A stretch of DNA of 64,000 nt from Exiguobacterium aurantiacum DSM 6208 (GCF_000702585.1 NZ_JNIQ01000001.1:132501-196500), one strand, 5' to 3'. Positions 33,962 through 44,419 are shown, counted from the first letter of the stretch. Translations and numbers: made by a program. The notes: generated by a model from the sequence alone, not told the origin.

Positions 33962-34009
33962 CTAGAAGTCCGGCAATTGAAACAGAGGCCATGCCCTCTC
34001 GGTGTCCAT
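33962..34009 (-). CDS. 15-codon upstream ORF in the yitT leader
   Basis: ATG at 34009 to TAG at 33962 encodes MDTERAWPLFQLPDF. AGGAAGG lies five to six bases before the ATG, a better ribosome binding site than those of the two overlapping frames in this leader (37 codons from 34044 and 28 codons in another frame). It ends directly before the AT-rich hairpin. This fits a leader peptide whose translation controls yitT, but there is no homology evidence. Confidence 0.45.
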   Translation of the reverse strand: MDTERAWPLFQLPDF

Positions 34010-34050
34010 AAAGACCTTCCTTTCCCATAAATGCGCGTAATCATGAGACT

Positions 34051-34098
34051 ATTTTAACATACTTTGACGAGTGTTTCATTAAATGTACATTTAATGAA
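34051..34098 (-). promoter_or_regulatory. Probable yitT leader promoter with 24-bp palindrome
   Basis: An extended -10, TGTTAAAAT (TAAAAT at 34056-34051), with ATGAAA 17 bases upstream (34079-34074). A perfect 24-bp palindrome, TTCATTAAATGT and its complement (34075-34098), covers the -35 region and also the stop codon of the MMPL gene. Confidence 0.5.
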
Positions 34099-36214
34099 GG
34101 TTACGTTTCGGTAAATTTTTCTTTCCGAACCACCACCAGTTCCAATCCCCGAACAGTTTCATCAAGGACGGGACGAGAAGAATCCGAATAATCGTCGCAT
34201 CGATGAAGATGGCGAGCGCGATCCCGACCCCGAGCTGTTTGATCGGACTGACACCGGTGAACGCGAACGCACCCGTCACGACAATCATGATGATGGCGGC
34301 CGACGTGATGATTTTACTCGTCTTCGCTAGCCCCATCTCTGTCGCGTAATCGTTATCCCCCGTCTCCCGGTAATATTCCTCGATCCGCGAAACGAGGAAC
34401 ACCTCGTAGTCCATCGAGAGGCCAAAGACGAGCGAGAAGATGAACACCGGTGTCAAAATACTGATCGTCTCGGCGTCATAGACGTAACCCGACTCGAAGA
34501 TAATGACGAGAAGTCCAAACGTCGCCCCGAGACCGAGCACATTCATGATGATCGCCTTGATCGGAATCAGAATGGAACGGAACGCCCACATGAGGATGAC
34601 GAACGTCGCCAAAATGACCGTGATGACCGCATACGGGATGCTGTCATATATCTCTTCATAAATCTCTTCGTTGAACGCGGCTGGCCCTCCGACCTCGAAC
34701 CCTTTCTCACGCCAATCGCGGACGAACGCCTGCGCTTCCTTGTCGCTTGGCGGAACATCAAAGCTGACGTTGACGAGAGCGAGATTCGTGTCGCCATCAA
34801 GTGTGACGAGACGGTCGAACGCCTCGAGCTGTTCGGGAGCGACTTCGGCGAGTTGTTGGAACGCTTCCGGTTCAAGCCCCGACGCCGTCAAGAACGTCGT
34901 GACGTTGTCAACAATCGGATCTTCGTTCAACTCATCGGTGAGCGCCGTCAATTCATCGAGAATCATCGAATCGGTCAAATCGTTCGTCTCGAACAAGAGG
35001 ACCGCATCCGTCGCGGTGGCGCCGAACACATCGTCCCAACGTTCCAAGGCAGCGCGCGACTCATACGACGTCGGGAGCGCATCGGCGTCCGGAATATTGA
35101 GCTCCAAGTCGCGGACGAACCAGAGGCTCGGCAACAACAGGAGAAGCGCGACGAGCGTCATGACGACCGGACGTTTCATGACGAAACGGGCGAGCTGTTG
35201 CCAGCGCACTTCGGAACGGACCTCGTTCGTCTTGATGAGGCGCCATTTGTTGATCGAGTCACCGACGATGTAAAGCGCTGACGGCAAGAGCGTAAGTGCC
35301 GATAAGACGGCACCGGCGACGGCGATGAGCGCGCCGAGCGCGATGGCTTGGAAAACGTCCACTTGAATGAACAAGAGACCGGCCAAGCCGACGAACACAC
35401 AAAGGCCGGAGAACAGAATCGATCGGCCCGCGGTCGCGACCGTGCGGACAATGGCCGCTTCCCGTGACTTCCCTTTCGCTAACTCTTCACGGTAGCGGTT
35501 GACGAGCAGGAGCGAGAAGTCGATGCCAAGCGCGATCGCAATCATCGCCACCGCGTTCAAGACGAAAATGGACAGTTCCATCGTCTGAGCGAAGAAGAAA
35601 AGCGATCCGGCCGCAACGATGAACGTGATCACACCGACAAAGAGTGGCATGAATGCCGCAAGCGGCGTCCCGAACACGAGCAAGAGGACGACGAGCGCGA
35701 CCGGTATCCCAATCAATTCGGCTCGAATCAAATCGTTTTTCGACGCCTCGTTCAAGTCATCGGCGAAGACCGGCTCACCGGTCAAACGGATTTCAGTGTC
35801 ACTGTTTTGAATGAGGGCGTTGCGGACGTCCTCGATGGACGCCTCGGCCGTCTCATAGTCGTTAAACTCCAAGAGTAAATATGCGACGTCCCCAGACCGC
35901 GCGTCTGGATTCTCATCCGGCGTGATGATCCCATCGACACCGTTTAACGCTTCGAGTTGTTCGCGTTGCTCTTCGAGCGCGGCATCGAGGTCCCCGCCTT
36001 CAAGCAACACGATCATCGAGGCACCGGCTCGGTCGAACCGATCATTCAACTTGTCCTCGACTTGGGCGAACCGTCCGTCTTGAATGGCAAAACCGTTGCC
36101 TCGCAATTCGCCCGGGAGTTGCAATCCAAAATACACCGATACCGCCAATAATACGGTCCAAATCGCGACGACTATGTAGCGCCATCGGACTAACGTGTGT
36201 CCTAATCGTTCCAT
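34091..36214 (-). CDS. MMPL/RND-type transporter (YdfJ-like)
   Basis: A 707-residue exporter with two repeats, each one segment, a large external loop and a bundle of segments: residues 1-330 and 345-700. The intramembrane signatures IALGIDFSLLLVNRYREEL near residue 225 and VFGLSMDYEVFLVSRIEEY near 608 contain the proton-relay aspartates of the family. Substrates are probably lipids or drugs; unknown here. GGAGAGGAGTGGGG precedes the start. It is a single gene with an inverted repeat in its short leader. Confidence 0.9.
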   Translation of the reverse strand: MERLGHTLVRWRYIVVAIWTVLLAVSVYFGLQLPGELRGNGFAIQDGRFAQVEDKLNDRFDRAGASMIVLLEGGDLDAALEEQREQLEALNGVDGIITPDENPDARSGDVAYLLLEFNDYETAEASIEDVRNALIQNSDTEIRLTGEPVFADDLNEASKNDLIRAELIGIPVALVVLLLVFGTPLAAFMPLFVGVITFIVAAGSLFFFAQTMELSIFVLNAVAMIAIALGIDFSLLLVNRYREELAKGKSREAAIVRTVATAGRSILFSGLCVFVGLAGLLFIQVDVFQAIALGALIAVAGAVLSALTLLPSALYIVGDSINKWRLIKTNEVRSEVRWQQLARFVMKRPVVMTLVALLLLLPSLWFVRDLELNIPDADALPTSYESRAALERWDDVFGATATDAVLLFETNDLTDSMILDELTALTDELNEDPIVDNVTTFLTASGLEPEAFQQLAEVAPEQLEAFDRLVTLDGDTNLALVNVSFDVPPSDKEAQAFVRDWREKGFEVGGPAAFNEEIYEEIYDSIPYAVITVILATFVILMWAFRSILIPIKAIIMNVLGLGATFGLLVIIFESGYVYDAETISILTPVFIFSLVFGLSMDYEVFLVSRIEEYYRETGDNDYATEMGLAKTSKIITSAAIIMIVVTGAFAFTGVSPIKQLGVGIALAIFIDATIIRILLVPSLMKLFGDWNWWWFGKKNLPKRNLH

Positions 36215-36282
36215 ACTTTCCCCACTCCTCTCCGTCTAAGAAGACTCTTCCCGTTTTCTCAGGCTTTCACTAGAGTCTTCAC

Positions 36283-36315
36283 AAAAAATTCCTGAACCTT
36301 GATCGGGTTCAGGAA
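36283..36315 (-). terminator. Terminator of the 263-residue protein gene
   Basis: TTCCTGAACC (36289-36298) pairs with GGTTCAGGAA (36306-36315), followed by six T on the minus strand. Confidence 0.8.
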
Positions 36316-36317
36316 CA

Positions 36318-37109
36318 TCAACGCTCGAACACTTGAAGCCAACTGTGACAAAAGCGACGCGGCGTTGATAAGACGACGAGTCGGTCGCCCGCCTCGTCTA
36401 GCAAAACGACTTTCAATAATTCATTTTCAGCACATACTTCAGAAGAAAACAGTTCGCGCTCACGTCCAAACAGCTGGAACGCTGTCGACGATGTGATCGC
36501 AGTCGTCTCACCGATTTGATCGACGATGACGGTATCGCGTTCCCCCCCGTATGGAATGATCCAGCGCTCTTTGGCACCGACGTCCTCGACGAGGAATCGG
36601 CGATTTCGTTCGTCATACAACGTGACGAGACCCGGGGCCGTGAAACGTTCAAAGTCGTAGTCTGGTTGATACGCCAGCTCGATAATGGCTCCGAACGTCG
36701 GGACTTCCTCGTACCGGCTGTAACGAAACGTCTTGTCGCTCACATTGAGCGCCACAATATCGGATTCGGCCGAGTACAGGAACAGGTCGTCCCCTTGCCA
36801 ATGGTATAAATTGCTGAACCAATCGTCATGAAACGCGCGTGGTAGCGGATGACTTTCCATCGTTCCTCTCGCGAGGTCGATGATGCCGTACGTCTGCCGA
36901 TCACGGAACAGTGCGACGGCAATCTTTCTATGTGGTTCTATAAACAGGGCACATGGGGTCCATTCCCATTCGAGTTCCCATTGGATGTGGAACGTCTCAT
37001 CAAAGAATAAAAAGCCCGTTTGCGCCAAATATAACATCCATCCTCCACCGACACGCTCTAACCATTCGACCGTCTGATGAAATTGATAGTCTGCGACTTG
37101 TTTGTACAT
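36318..37109 (-). CDS. Conserved soluble protein, unknown (beta-propeller-like)
   Basis: A 263-residue protein rich in aromatic residues and short beta-strand-like repeats, for example TGFLFFDETFHIQWELEW, YHWQGDDLFLYSAESDIVAL and LLKVVLLDEAGDRLVVLSTP. The recurring strand-turn-strand pattern suggests a propeller or barrel, but no known motif is recognised. There is no signal peptide, so it is probably cytoplasmic. GGAAGTGATCAA precedes the ATG. It is upstream of the MMPL gene but separated by a terminator. Confidence 0.65.
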   Translation of the reverse strand: MYKQVADYQFHQTVEWLERVGGGWMLYLAQTGFLFFDETFHIQWELEWEWTPCALFIEPHRKIAVALFRDRQTYGIIDLARGTMESHPLPRAFHDDWFSNLYHWQGDDLFLYSAESDIVALNVSDKTFRYSRYEEVPTFGAIIELAYQPDYDFERFTAPGLVTLYDERNRRFLVEDVGAKERWIIPYGGERDTVIVDQIGETTAITSSTAFQLFGRERELFSSEVCAENELLKVVLLDEAGDRLVVLSTPRRFCHSWLQVFER

Positions 37110-37249
37110 TTGATCACTTCCTAGCTTTAGCTTAGCAACGCCCGAACGATTTGACGATTTTGAATGTGTTCATCGAACACATTCTCATTTCGCCTTGATT
37201 TCCTGTATACTGGCGATAGCTAATCCATTTATAGAAAGGAGGGTTTCTC

Positions 37250-37414
37250 ATGCGCCCACTTCAACTGTCACCCGAGACAGCTATCGAACTTGCCAAGAAG
37301 CTAAACGTCCCGCTCGAAGACTTGATGCATATGCCAAAACATATCCTCGTCCAAAAAATGATGCAACTTGAAGCCTCACAATCGGAAGCGAACGAGGAAA
37401 AGGAGACGGAATGA
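37250..37414 (+). CDS. YycC-like small protein
   Basis: A 54-residue protein with start MRPLQLSPETAIELAKKLN and then VPLEDLMHMPKHILVQKMMQ, the YycC family signature; function unknown. GAAAGGAGGGTTTCTC precedes the ATG at 37250. Its last codons and stop lie in the stem of the terminator. It is convergent with pulA. Confidence 0.85.
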   Translation: MRPLQLSPETAIELAKKLNVPLEDLMHMPKHILVQKMMQLEASQSEANEEKETE

Positions 37415-37427
37415 CGTCTCCTTTTCT
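37398..37427. terminator. Terminator of yycC
   Basis: An 11-bp stem AAAAGGAGACG with loop GAATGA contains the yycC stop. T-runs on both strands may also serve pulA. Confidence 0.75.
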
Positions 37428-37432
37428 CTTGC

Positions 37433-39424
37433 TTACTTTTGCTTGTTTTTCCGTTTTTTCGCCACATACCAGAGACCGAGGATGGCAAGCGCCGCTCCGC
37501 CGGCGACAGCGTATTTGCTGTAGTCTGGACGACGTTCGGTCACGACGAGCGTCGATAACGGGGCGATCGTCATGTGCCGATCTTCGACGAGCCGCGGCGC
37601 CGTCAAGTTGACCGTATGATCCTCGACGTTCACTTCAAACTTCCCGGACGGCAGCTTCACGTCGACCGCCTCCTCAAGACCGTTATGGTAGACGAGGTGG
37701 CGTTCCACGTACCCTTCGACGTGGCGATGCAGCTCGTATGCGATCACGCCCTCTTCCTCATCAAAGAAGCGTAAATGTTTCCGGATCTGCTCCGCGTTCT
37801 CGAGGCGGAACAACGGATACTGCTTTCGTAAACTGATCAAGCCTTTGACGTACTCGACGCTCGGCGTCTCGACTTCGGCCCGGCTCCAGTCCAAGCGGTT
37901 GATGACTTCACCGGAGTTGAAACTGTTCTCGTCTCCGTCTTTTGTCCGGAAGAATTCCTGTCCGCTATGGAGGAACGGGATGCCTTGCCCGAGCAACACG
38001 ATCGTCGTCGCGAGACGATGGCGGCGGCGACGCGTCGTCTCGTCATCGTCCGGGTTCGTCACGGCGAGCTTGTCCCAGAGCGTCAAGTTGTCATGGCACT
38101 CGACGTAGTTGACGACTTGGTTCGGTTCGTCGGCAAAACTTTGACTCGTGACCGCGCCGGCGATGCCGCGTTTCACATCAGCCGTCATGTCGAGGTTGCC
38201 GCTCACCCAGCCTGGTAAGTCCTCGATGAACACGTCACCGCGGACGCCGTCGCGGATGGCATCGTTGAATTGGGCGATGCGCGGCATCTTCCGGGCGTTA
38301 TGTTGGTTCGCTTTCTTTCGTACCGAGAGTGGCGTGTCGAGGTCCCATCCTTCTCCGATGACGAGAATCGAAGGGTCGACGCGGTCGAGCGCTTTGCGGA
38401 CTTGGTTCATCGTCTTGACGTCATGCAGCCCCATCAAATCGAAACGGAAGCCGTCAATCATGAACTCCTTCGCCCAATACGTCACACATTCGATGATCAG
38501 TTTCCGCATCATCGCCCGCTCCGACGCCGTATCGTTCCCACAAGCTGATCCGTCAGCGAGTGTCCCGTCTTCGTTCAATCGGTAATAATAATCCGGCACG
38601 AACTGACCAAGTGGCGTTGTCGCGGCATCATATGTGTGGTTGAAGACGACGTCCATGATGACACGGATCCCGCGGTCATGGAGCGCTTGAATCATCGCCT
38701 TCAACTCGATGATGCGAGCGGCCGGGTCGTCCGCGGATGACGCGTAAGAACCTTCGACGGCAAAGTAATGCACCGGATCGTAGCCCCAATTGTAATTGTC
38801 TTCACTCTCTTTTGACTCATTGACCGACCCGTAGTCGAAAAACGGCATGAGTTGCAAATGCGTGATGCCGAGCGAGGTGATGTAGTCGAGTCCGGTCGGA
38901 TAGCCGTTCGGCGTCTTCGTGCCGACCTCGGTCATGCCGAGGAATTTACCACGATGCATGACGCCGCTGTCCGGATGGCTCGTCAAGTCACGGACGTGTG
39001 CCTCATAGATGACCGCTTCTTGCGAAGAGTGGAAGAGCGGACGTTCTTTCACCCAATGGTCAGGATTAAGCGCAGATGGGTCGAGAAGACATCCGCGTTT
39101 GCCGTTGACACCGACGACTTTCGCATACGGATCGAGCGACTCGACACGCTTGCCGTCAACGACCGCCTCGAACACGTAAAACTGTCCTTCGAACGAGCGA
39201 TCGAGTTCAATGACCCACGTTCCTTTCTCTGCCTGCTCGAGCGCCATCCGTTCAAACTTACGGGCCCGTGGCGTCCGGTACAGTTTGACAGCCATTTCTG
39301 TGGCGACTGGCGACCAGACTCGCAACCGGATGAAGTCACTTTTAAACGTCACCCCGAGATCTTTTCCGTGATAAGCCATATGATCTAAATCTACATTTGT
39401 CTGTTGATCAATAGTACGTTCCAT
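37433..39424 (-). CDS. pulA: Type I pullulanase with C-terminal membrane anchor
   Basis: A 663-residue GH13 debranching enzyme. An N-terminal CBM48-like domain (about residues 20-110) is followed by the pullulanase signature YNWGYDP near 218 and the catalytic barrel: MDVVFNHTYD near 258, DGFRFDLMGLHD (nucleophile) near 327, IGEGWD (acid) near 358, and ECHDNLT near 460. It has no signal peptide. Unusually the chain ends in one hydrophobic segment, YAVAGGAALAILGLWYVA, then KKRKNKQK, so it may be tail-anchored to the inner face of the membrane. It degrades alpha-1,6 links in glycogen or maltodextrins. Confidence 0.92.
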   Translation of the reverse strand: MERTIDQQTNVDLDHMAYHGKDLGVTFKSDFIRLRVWSPVATEMAVKLYRTPRARKFERMALEQAEKGTWVIELDRSFEGQFYVFEAVVDGKRVESLDPYAKVVGVNGKRGCLLDPSALNPDHWVKERPLFHSSQEAVIYEAHVRDLTSHPDSGVMHRGKFLGMTEVGTKTPNGYPTGLDYITSLGITHLQLMPFFDYGSVNESKESEDNYNWGYDPVHYFAVEGSYASSADDPAARIIELKAMIQALHDRGIRVIMDVVFNHTYDAATTPLGQFVPDYYYRLNEDGTLADGSACGNDTASERAMMRKLIIECVTYWAKEFMIDGFRFDLMGLHDVKTMNQVRKALDRVDPSILVIGEGWDLDTPLSVRKKANQHNARKMPRIAQFNDAIRDGVRGDVFIEDLPGWVSGNLDMTADVKRGIAGAVTSQSFADEPNQVVNYVECHDNLTLWDKLAVTNPDDDETTRRRRHRLATTIVLLGQGIPFLHSGQEFFRTKDGDENSFNSGEVINRLDWSRAEVETPSVEYVKGLISLRKQYPLFRLENAEQIRKHLRFFDEEEGVIAYELHRHVEGYVERHLVYHNGLEEAVDVKLPSGKFEVNVEDHTVNLTAPRLVEDRHMTIAPLSTLVVTERRPDYSKYAVAGGAALAILGLWYVAKKRKNKQK

Positions 39425-39493
39425 TCTTTCACTCCTTCACTACTTCAAATCTGCTATCATTATAACAAAACCCTCATAAAGGATGGATGAAAC

Positions 39494-39985
39494 ATGGCAA
39501 AAGACAATTCTTTTGATATTGTGTCAGAAATGAACCTCGAAGAAGTGAAGAACGCGATCCAAATCGCCGAAAAAGAAATCTTGAACCGTTACGATTTCAA
39601 AGGGTCGAAAAGCGAGATGTCACTCGAAAACGGCGACCTTGTCCTCGTCTCAGATGACGACTATAAGCTCGAACAGTTGAAAGACGTCATGATTACGAAA
39701 TTGATCAAGCGTGGCGTCCCGACGAAAAACCTCGACTATCAAAAAGTCGAGCGCGCGCTCGGCGGAACGGTCCGTCAACGCGTCAAATTGAAGAGCGGGA
39801 TCGATAAAGATGACGCGAAAAAAATCAACACCGCCATCAAAGAGTCGAAATTGAAAGTGAAATCACAAATTCAAGACGATCAAATCCGCGTGACGGCCAA
39901 GTCACGTGATGACCTGCAAGCTGTCATGCAGCTCGTCCGCGAGCTCGAGTTGTCGGTTGACGCCCAGTTCACGAACTACCGATGA
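39494..39985 (+). CDS. yajQ: YajQ-family nucleotide-binding protein
   Basis: A 163-residue protein of two ferredoxin-like repeats. [19 protein letters not shown] at the N-terminus, [18 protein letters not shown] near residue 29 and [19 protein letters not shown] near 100 are the family signature. Some members bind cyclic di-GMP (known for Xanthomonas YajQ); whether this one does is unknown. A diguanylate cyclase is encoded 3 kb away. The gene overlaps the next phosphoesterase by 4 bp. Confidence 0.93.
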   Translation: MAKDNSFDIVSEMNLEEVKNAIQIAEKEILNRYDFKGSKSEMSLENGDLVLVSDDDYKLEQLKDVMITKLIKRGVPTKNLDYQKVERALGGTVRQRVKLKSGIDKDDAKKINTAIKESKLKVKSQIQDDQIRVTAKSRDDLQAVMQLVRELELSVDAQFTNYR

Positions 39986-40560
39986 AACTCGCCATCATCA
40001 GTGACCCGCACGGCTCGTTCGCTGATTTGAAAGCCGTGCTCGAGTCCGTCCGCCGCGAGACCGAGCACATCCTTTGCCTCGGCGACTTGTACGAGTGCCA
40101 TATCGGCAAAAAACGGCGCAACGAAAGGTTTCGCGATGTGACGGACGTCGTGACGTACGACCCGGACTACGAGGCGCTCCTCACGTTCCCGAGCCTGCGC
40201 GGCAATCAAGAAGAACGAATCGACGAGGTGCTCGTCGTCTCACATCCGGTCAAGACGCGCATCGCGCTCCTCCCGGAACAGACAACGCTCGATGAGGCGC
40301 TGTTCCTACATGGTCATCAAGTGAAGTGGAACGAAGACTGGGAACCGCTCGTCGAGAAAGGCAAGTACCCGCTCGTCTTCATCGGTCACAGCCACATTCC
40401 GGGTATTTACCGGAAAGGACGCTCGATCCCGTGGGAAATCGGGACACCGTTCAAGTTGAAGAAGAAACGCTACGTCATCAACGTCGGCGCCGTCATCTTT
40501 GACCGTGAATGGTGCCTGTACGACACGGATGCACGGACGGTCACACGGATGAAGGCATGA
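39982..40560 (+). CDS. Calcineurin-like metallophosphoesterase
   Basis: A 192-residue phosphoesterase. Metal-binding motifs are [12 protein letters not shown] near residue 4, [12 protein letters not shown] near 32, RGNQEE near 73, LHGHQVKW near 108 and [10 protein letters not shown] near 132. It is of the YfcE/YmdB type size. Substrate unknown; cyclic dinucleotides, nucleotides or phosphodiesters are all possible. It overlaps yajQ by 4 bp and is co-transcribed with it, which suggests a nucleotide-signal link (inference). Confidence 0.85.
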   Translation: MKLAIISDPHGSFADLKAVLESVRRETEHILCLGDLYECHIGKKRRNERFRDVTDVVTYDPDYEALLTFPSLRGNQEERIDEVLVVSHPVKTRIALLPEQTTLDEALFLHGHQVKWNEDWEPLVEKGKYPLVFIGHSHIPGIYRKGRSIPWEIGTPFKLKKKRYVINVGAVIFDREWCLYDTDARTVTRMKA

Positions 40561-40563
40561 CAC

Positions 40564-40594
40564 GACAAAAGGGACCCGCGAGGTCCCTTTTGTT
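40564..40594. terminator. Bidirectional terminator between the phosphoesterase gene and argS
   Basis: A 12-bp stem ACAAAAGGGACC with loop CGCGA. Confidence 0.8.
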
Positions 40595-40598
40595 GTGC

Positions 40599-42281
<1,683 letters not shown>

Positions 42282-42299
42282 TACAATTCCTCCTTAAAT

Positions 42300-42568
42300 A
42301 ATCAATCGTTACATAAAAAAAACGCCCTTTGCACAGATGCAAAGAGACGGGATGGCCCGCGGTACCACTCTTCTTGCCTGCTTGACGCAGACCGCTTTAT
42401 CGGTGATAACGGGGGTCCCCCGGCTACGCCTACTCGTTTCGGATAGCATCTCAAAAGTGCGTTTCGCGACGTCTGTCAGCCTAGGCTCTCACCAATCCCT
42501 AGGTCGCTTTGTTGACTAAACGATCGTTACTCTCTTTTTCATCGACTTTCGTCTATGTGGTTGAAAAG
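42300..42568 (-). promoter_or_regulatory. T-box riboswitch of argS (arginine specifier CGC)
   Basis: All T-box hallmarks are present on the minus strand: an AG-box AGAGAGTAACG near 42535, GGTGAGAGCCT in stem I, specifier triplet CGC (42461-42459) directly before ACTTTTGAG, the T-box GTGGTACCGCGG (42368-42357), and a terminator stem (42313-42349) ending in eight T. CGC is an arginine codon, which agrees with argS downstream. The leader reads the tRNA-Arg charge. Confidence 0.92.
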
Positions 42569-42575
42569 CAATTTC

Positions 42576-42604
42576 ATTATAGAGGATAATTCATATAGAC
42601 TCAA
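42576..42604 (-). promoter_or_regulatory. Promoter of T-box/argS
   Basis: TTGAGT (42604-42599), a 17-base spacer and TATAAT (42581-42576) on the minus strand. Confidence 0.75.
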
Positions 42605-42703
42605 TGCTAGAATTCGGCCATTATGAGGAATAGGCAGGACTGCCGCCTCATCATGCCGAATTTTTTACGATACATAATCGACTTTTCCCACATAGGAGGG
42701 GCC

Positions 42704-44383
42704 ATGAACCATTTCCGTAAGCTGTCTGCCCTCGGCTGGGGTATTTGGAGTGCTTTTGTACTATTGACGATCACACTGTTTGCGACAGGCGTATTGAACG
42801 CGCCGGCCATCGAGCCGTTGCCGTTCATCTTGATCGCCTTGCTCGTCATCATCTTCCAACTCGACTCCATCGAGCGCAAAGGCGTCTATTTCACATTTTC
42901 TGAAAGTATCGTCCTGATCATCTTTTTATTCTTCGACTTTGAGACAGCTCTGTTCGTCAACCAAATCGGGTTGCTCGTCTTCCAGTTCGTCAACTTGAAG
43001 CCGCGCGTCGCGCTCCGGCGCTTCCGTTTCACGTACCCATGGAATGCTATCACGTCTTTTCTAGAACTAGCGATTCCGGCGAGCGTCTACTTGGCGCTCG
43101 GTGGTGAGACGGGACTCGGTTTTTATACGCAAGACTCGTTCCTCCCCGTCGCCGGGTTGATTGCCGCCATCGTATTGAACACGGTGCTGCAGAAGTACCA
43201 AGTCGGTTGGTGGTTCCGGGTCGACGTGCCGGTCCGCGACTTCTTGAGCATCGCGTTTTATACGTATATCGTCAGCCTCGTCTTCATCTTCGCGGCGTCC
43301 TTCTTCCGCGAGACGAACTTGCTCGTCGTCAGTAGCATTGCCGCCGCGCTCACGTTCTTCATCAAACGACTGTTGATTCAAAAAGGACGACAAGACGCGT
43401 TCAAATCGCTCATCGAACAGTACGATGAAGCAAAAGAAGCCGTGTCGCTGTCGCAAAGCGAGGCGCAAGCCATCGAAGTGTTCCTCAGCCAATGCGAACG
43501 GTTGAATCAATACGACGCCGGTTTCGTCGAGTTCACGTTGTTCGACCGCTCACTCTATTTCGATTTAAAGACCCGCCAACCGATCGAACGTCCCCGCGTC
43601 TTCGATTTGCTCGAATCGACGTATCCGAACGAATCGTCCGTCGAGTATGAGATGCGTTTCGAGTGGGACGCGCCGATGTCAGATGAGTTCCACGACGACT
43701 ACCACAGCTTCATCTCTGTCCGCTCCGAGGAAATCGAAGGGATTCGCACGTGGATCGTCATGGCTGGCGAGCACGTCTACGGCTATCCGCTGATCATCCA
43801 GCGCGAAATCGTCAAACTGCTCAAGTCGTTCAATCGAACGATCAGCCGTTGCCACGAACGGGATCGCCTCTATACAGAGAGCCGGACGGACAGCTTGACG
43901 CTCCTCGCGAACGCCCGGGCATTTTATGAATATGGGATTCAACAAATCTCAGACGCTTCTATGTATCCGATCTCGGTCGCAATGCTCGATATCGATTTTT
44001 TCAAAAAAATTAACGACACGCATGGCCATCAAGTCGGCGATGGCGTGCTTCAAGAATTTGGCCGTCGCATCCGTCAGGCGCTGCGGACCGATGACTTCGC
44101 GGCCCGTTATGGCGGAGAAGAGTTCATCTTGTTGCTCAATCATTGCGACGTCGACCAGGCCGTCGAAATCGCTGAACGCATTCGCCAAAAGATTGAAGAC
44201 AAGCCGTTTTATGTCGATGGAATCGCGATTCAAGTGACCGCCTCGATCGGGGTCGACACGATTCAGGCGTTCGGTGACAAACGACTCGATGACACGATTC
44301 GCAACGCCGACCGGGCGTTATACGTCGGCGGCAAGTACGCCGGGCGCAACCGAGTCGCCCACTACAACTATTTGACGACTTGA
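42704..44383 (+). CDS. Diguanylate cyclase with membrane sensor domain
   Basis: A 559-residue protein. Residues 1-215 carry about seven membrane segments (MASE-like sensor), followed by a cytoplasmic linker at about 215-385 that is not a recognised PAS domain by eye and a GGDEF domain at about 390-555. The active motif is GGEEF (about residues 470-474), with DIDFFKKINDTHGHQVGDG upstream. RTDD five residues before GGEEF is a product-inhibition I-site. It makes cyclic di-GMP. I chose the ATG at 42704 after ATAGGAGGGGCC; the open frame from 42623 is longer but lacks a site. Confidence 0.9.
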   Translation: MNHFRKLSALGWGIWSAFVLLTITLFATGVLNAPAIEPLPFILIALLVIIFQLDSIERKGVYFTFSESIVLIIFLFFDFETALFVNQIGLLVFQFVNLKPRVALRRFRFTYPWNAITSFLELAIPASVYLALGGETGLGFYTQDSFLPVAGLIAAIVLNTVLQKYQVGWWFRVDVPVRDFLSIAFYTYIVSLVFIFAASFFRETNLLVVSSIAAALTFFIKRLLIQKGRQDAFKSLIEQYDEAKEAVSLSQSEAQAIEVFLSQCERLNQYDAGFVEFTLFDRSLYFDLKTRQPIERPRVFDLLESTYPNESSVEYEMRFEWDAPMSDEFHDDYHSFISVRSEEIEGIRTWIVMAGEHVYGYPLIIQREIVKLLKSFNRTISRCHERDRLYTESRTDSLTLLANARAFYEYGIQQISDASMYPISVAMLDIDFFKKINDTHGHQVGDGVLQEFGRRIRQALRTDDFAARYGGEEFILLLNHCDVDQAVEIAERIRQKIEDKPFYVDGIAIQVTASIGVDTIQAFGDKRLDDTIRNADRALYVGGKYAGRNRVAHYNYLTT

Positions 44384-44387
44384 TCCG

Positions 44388-44418
44388 CCCCCACGCTCAC
44401 AGAGCGTGGGGATTTTCT
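44388..44418 (+). terminator. Terminator of the diguanylate cyclase gene
   Basis: CCCCACGCT (44389-44397) pairs with AGCGTGGGG (44403-44411), followed by ATTTT. Confidence 0.75.
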
Positions 44419-44419
44419 A

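Noticed and set aside
33931-34044. A 37-codon frame (MITRIYGKGR...) overlapping the yitT upstream ORF
   Set aside because: No Shine-Dalgarno sequence before its ATG, while the 15-codon frame has one. It cannot be excluded without comparison to relatives.
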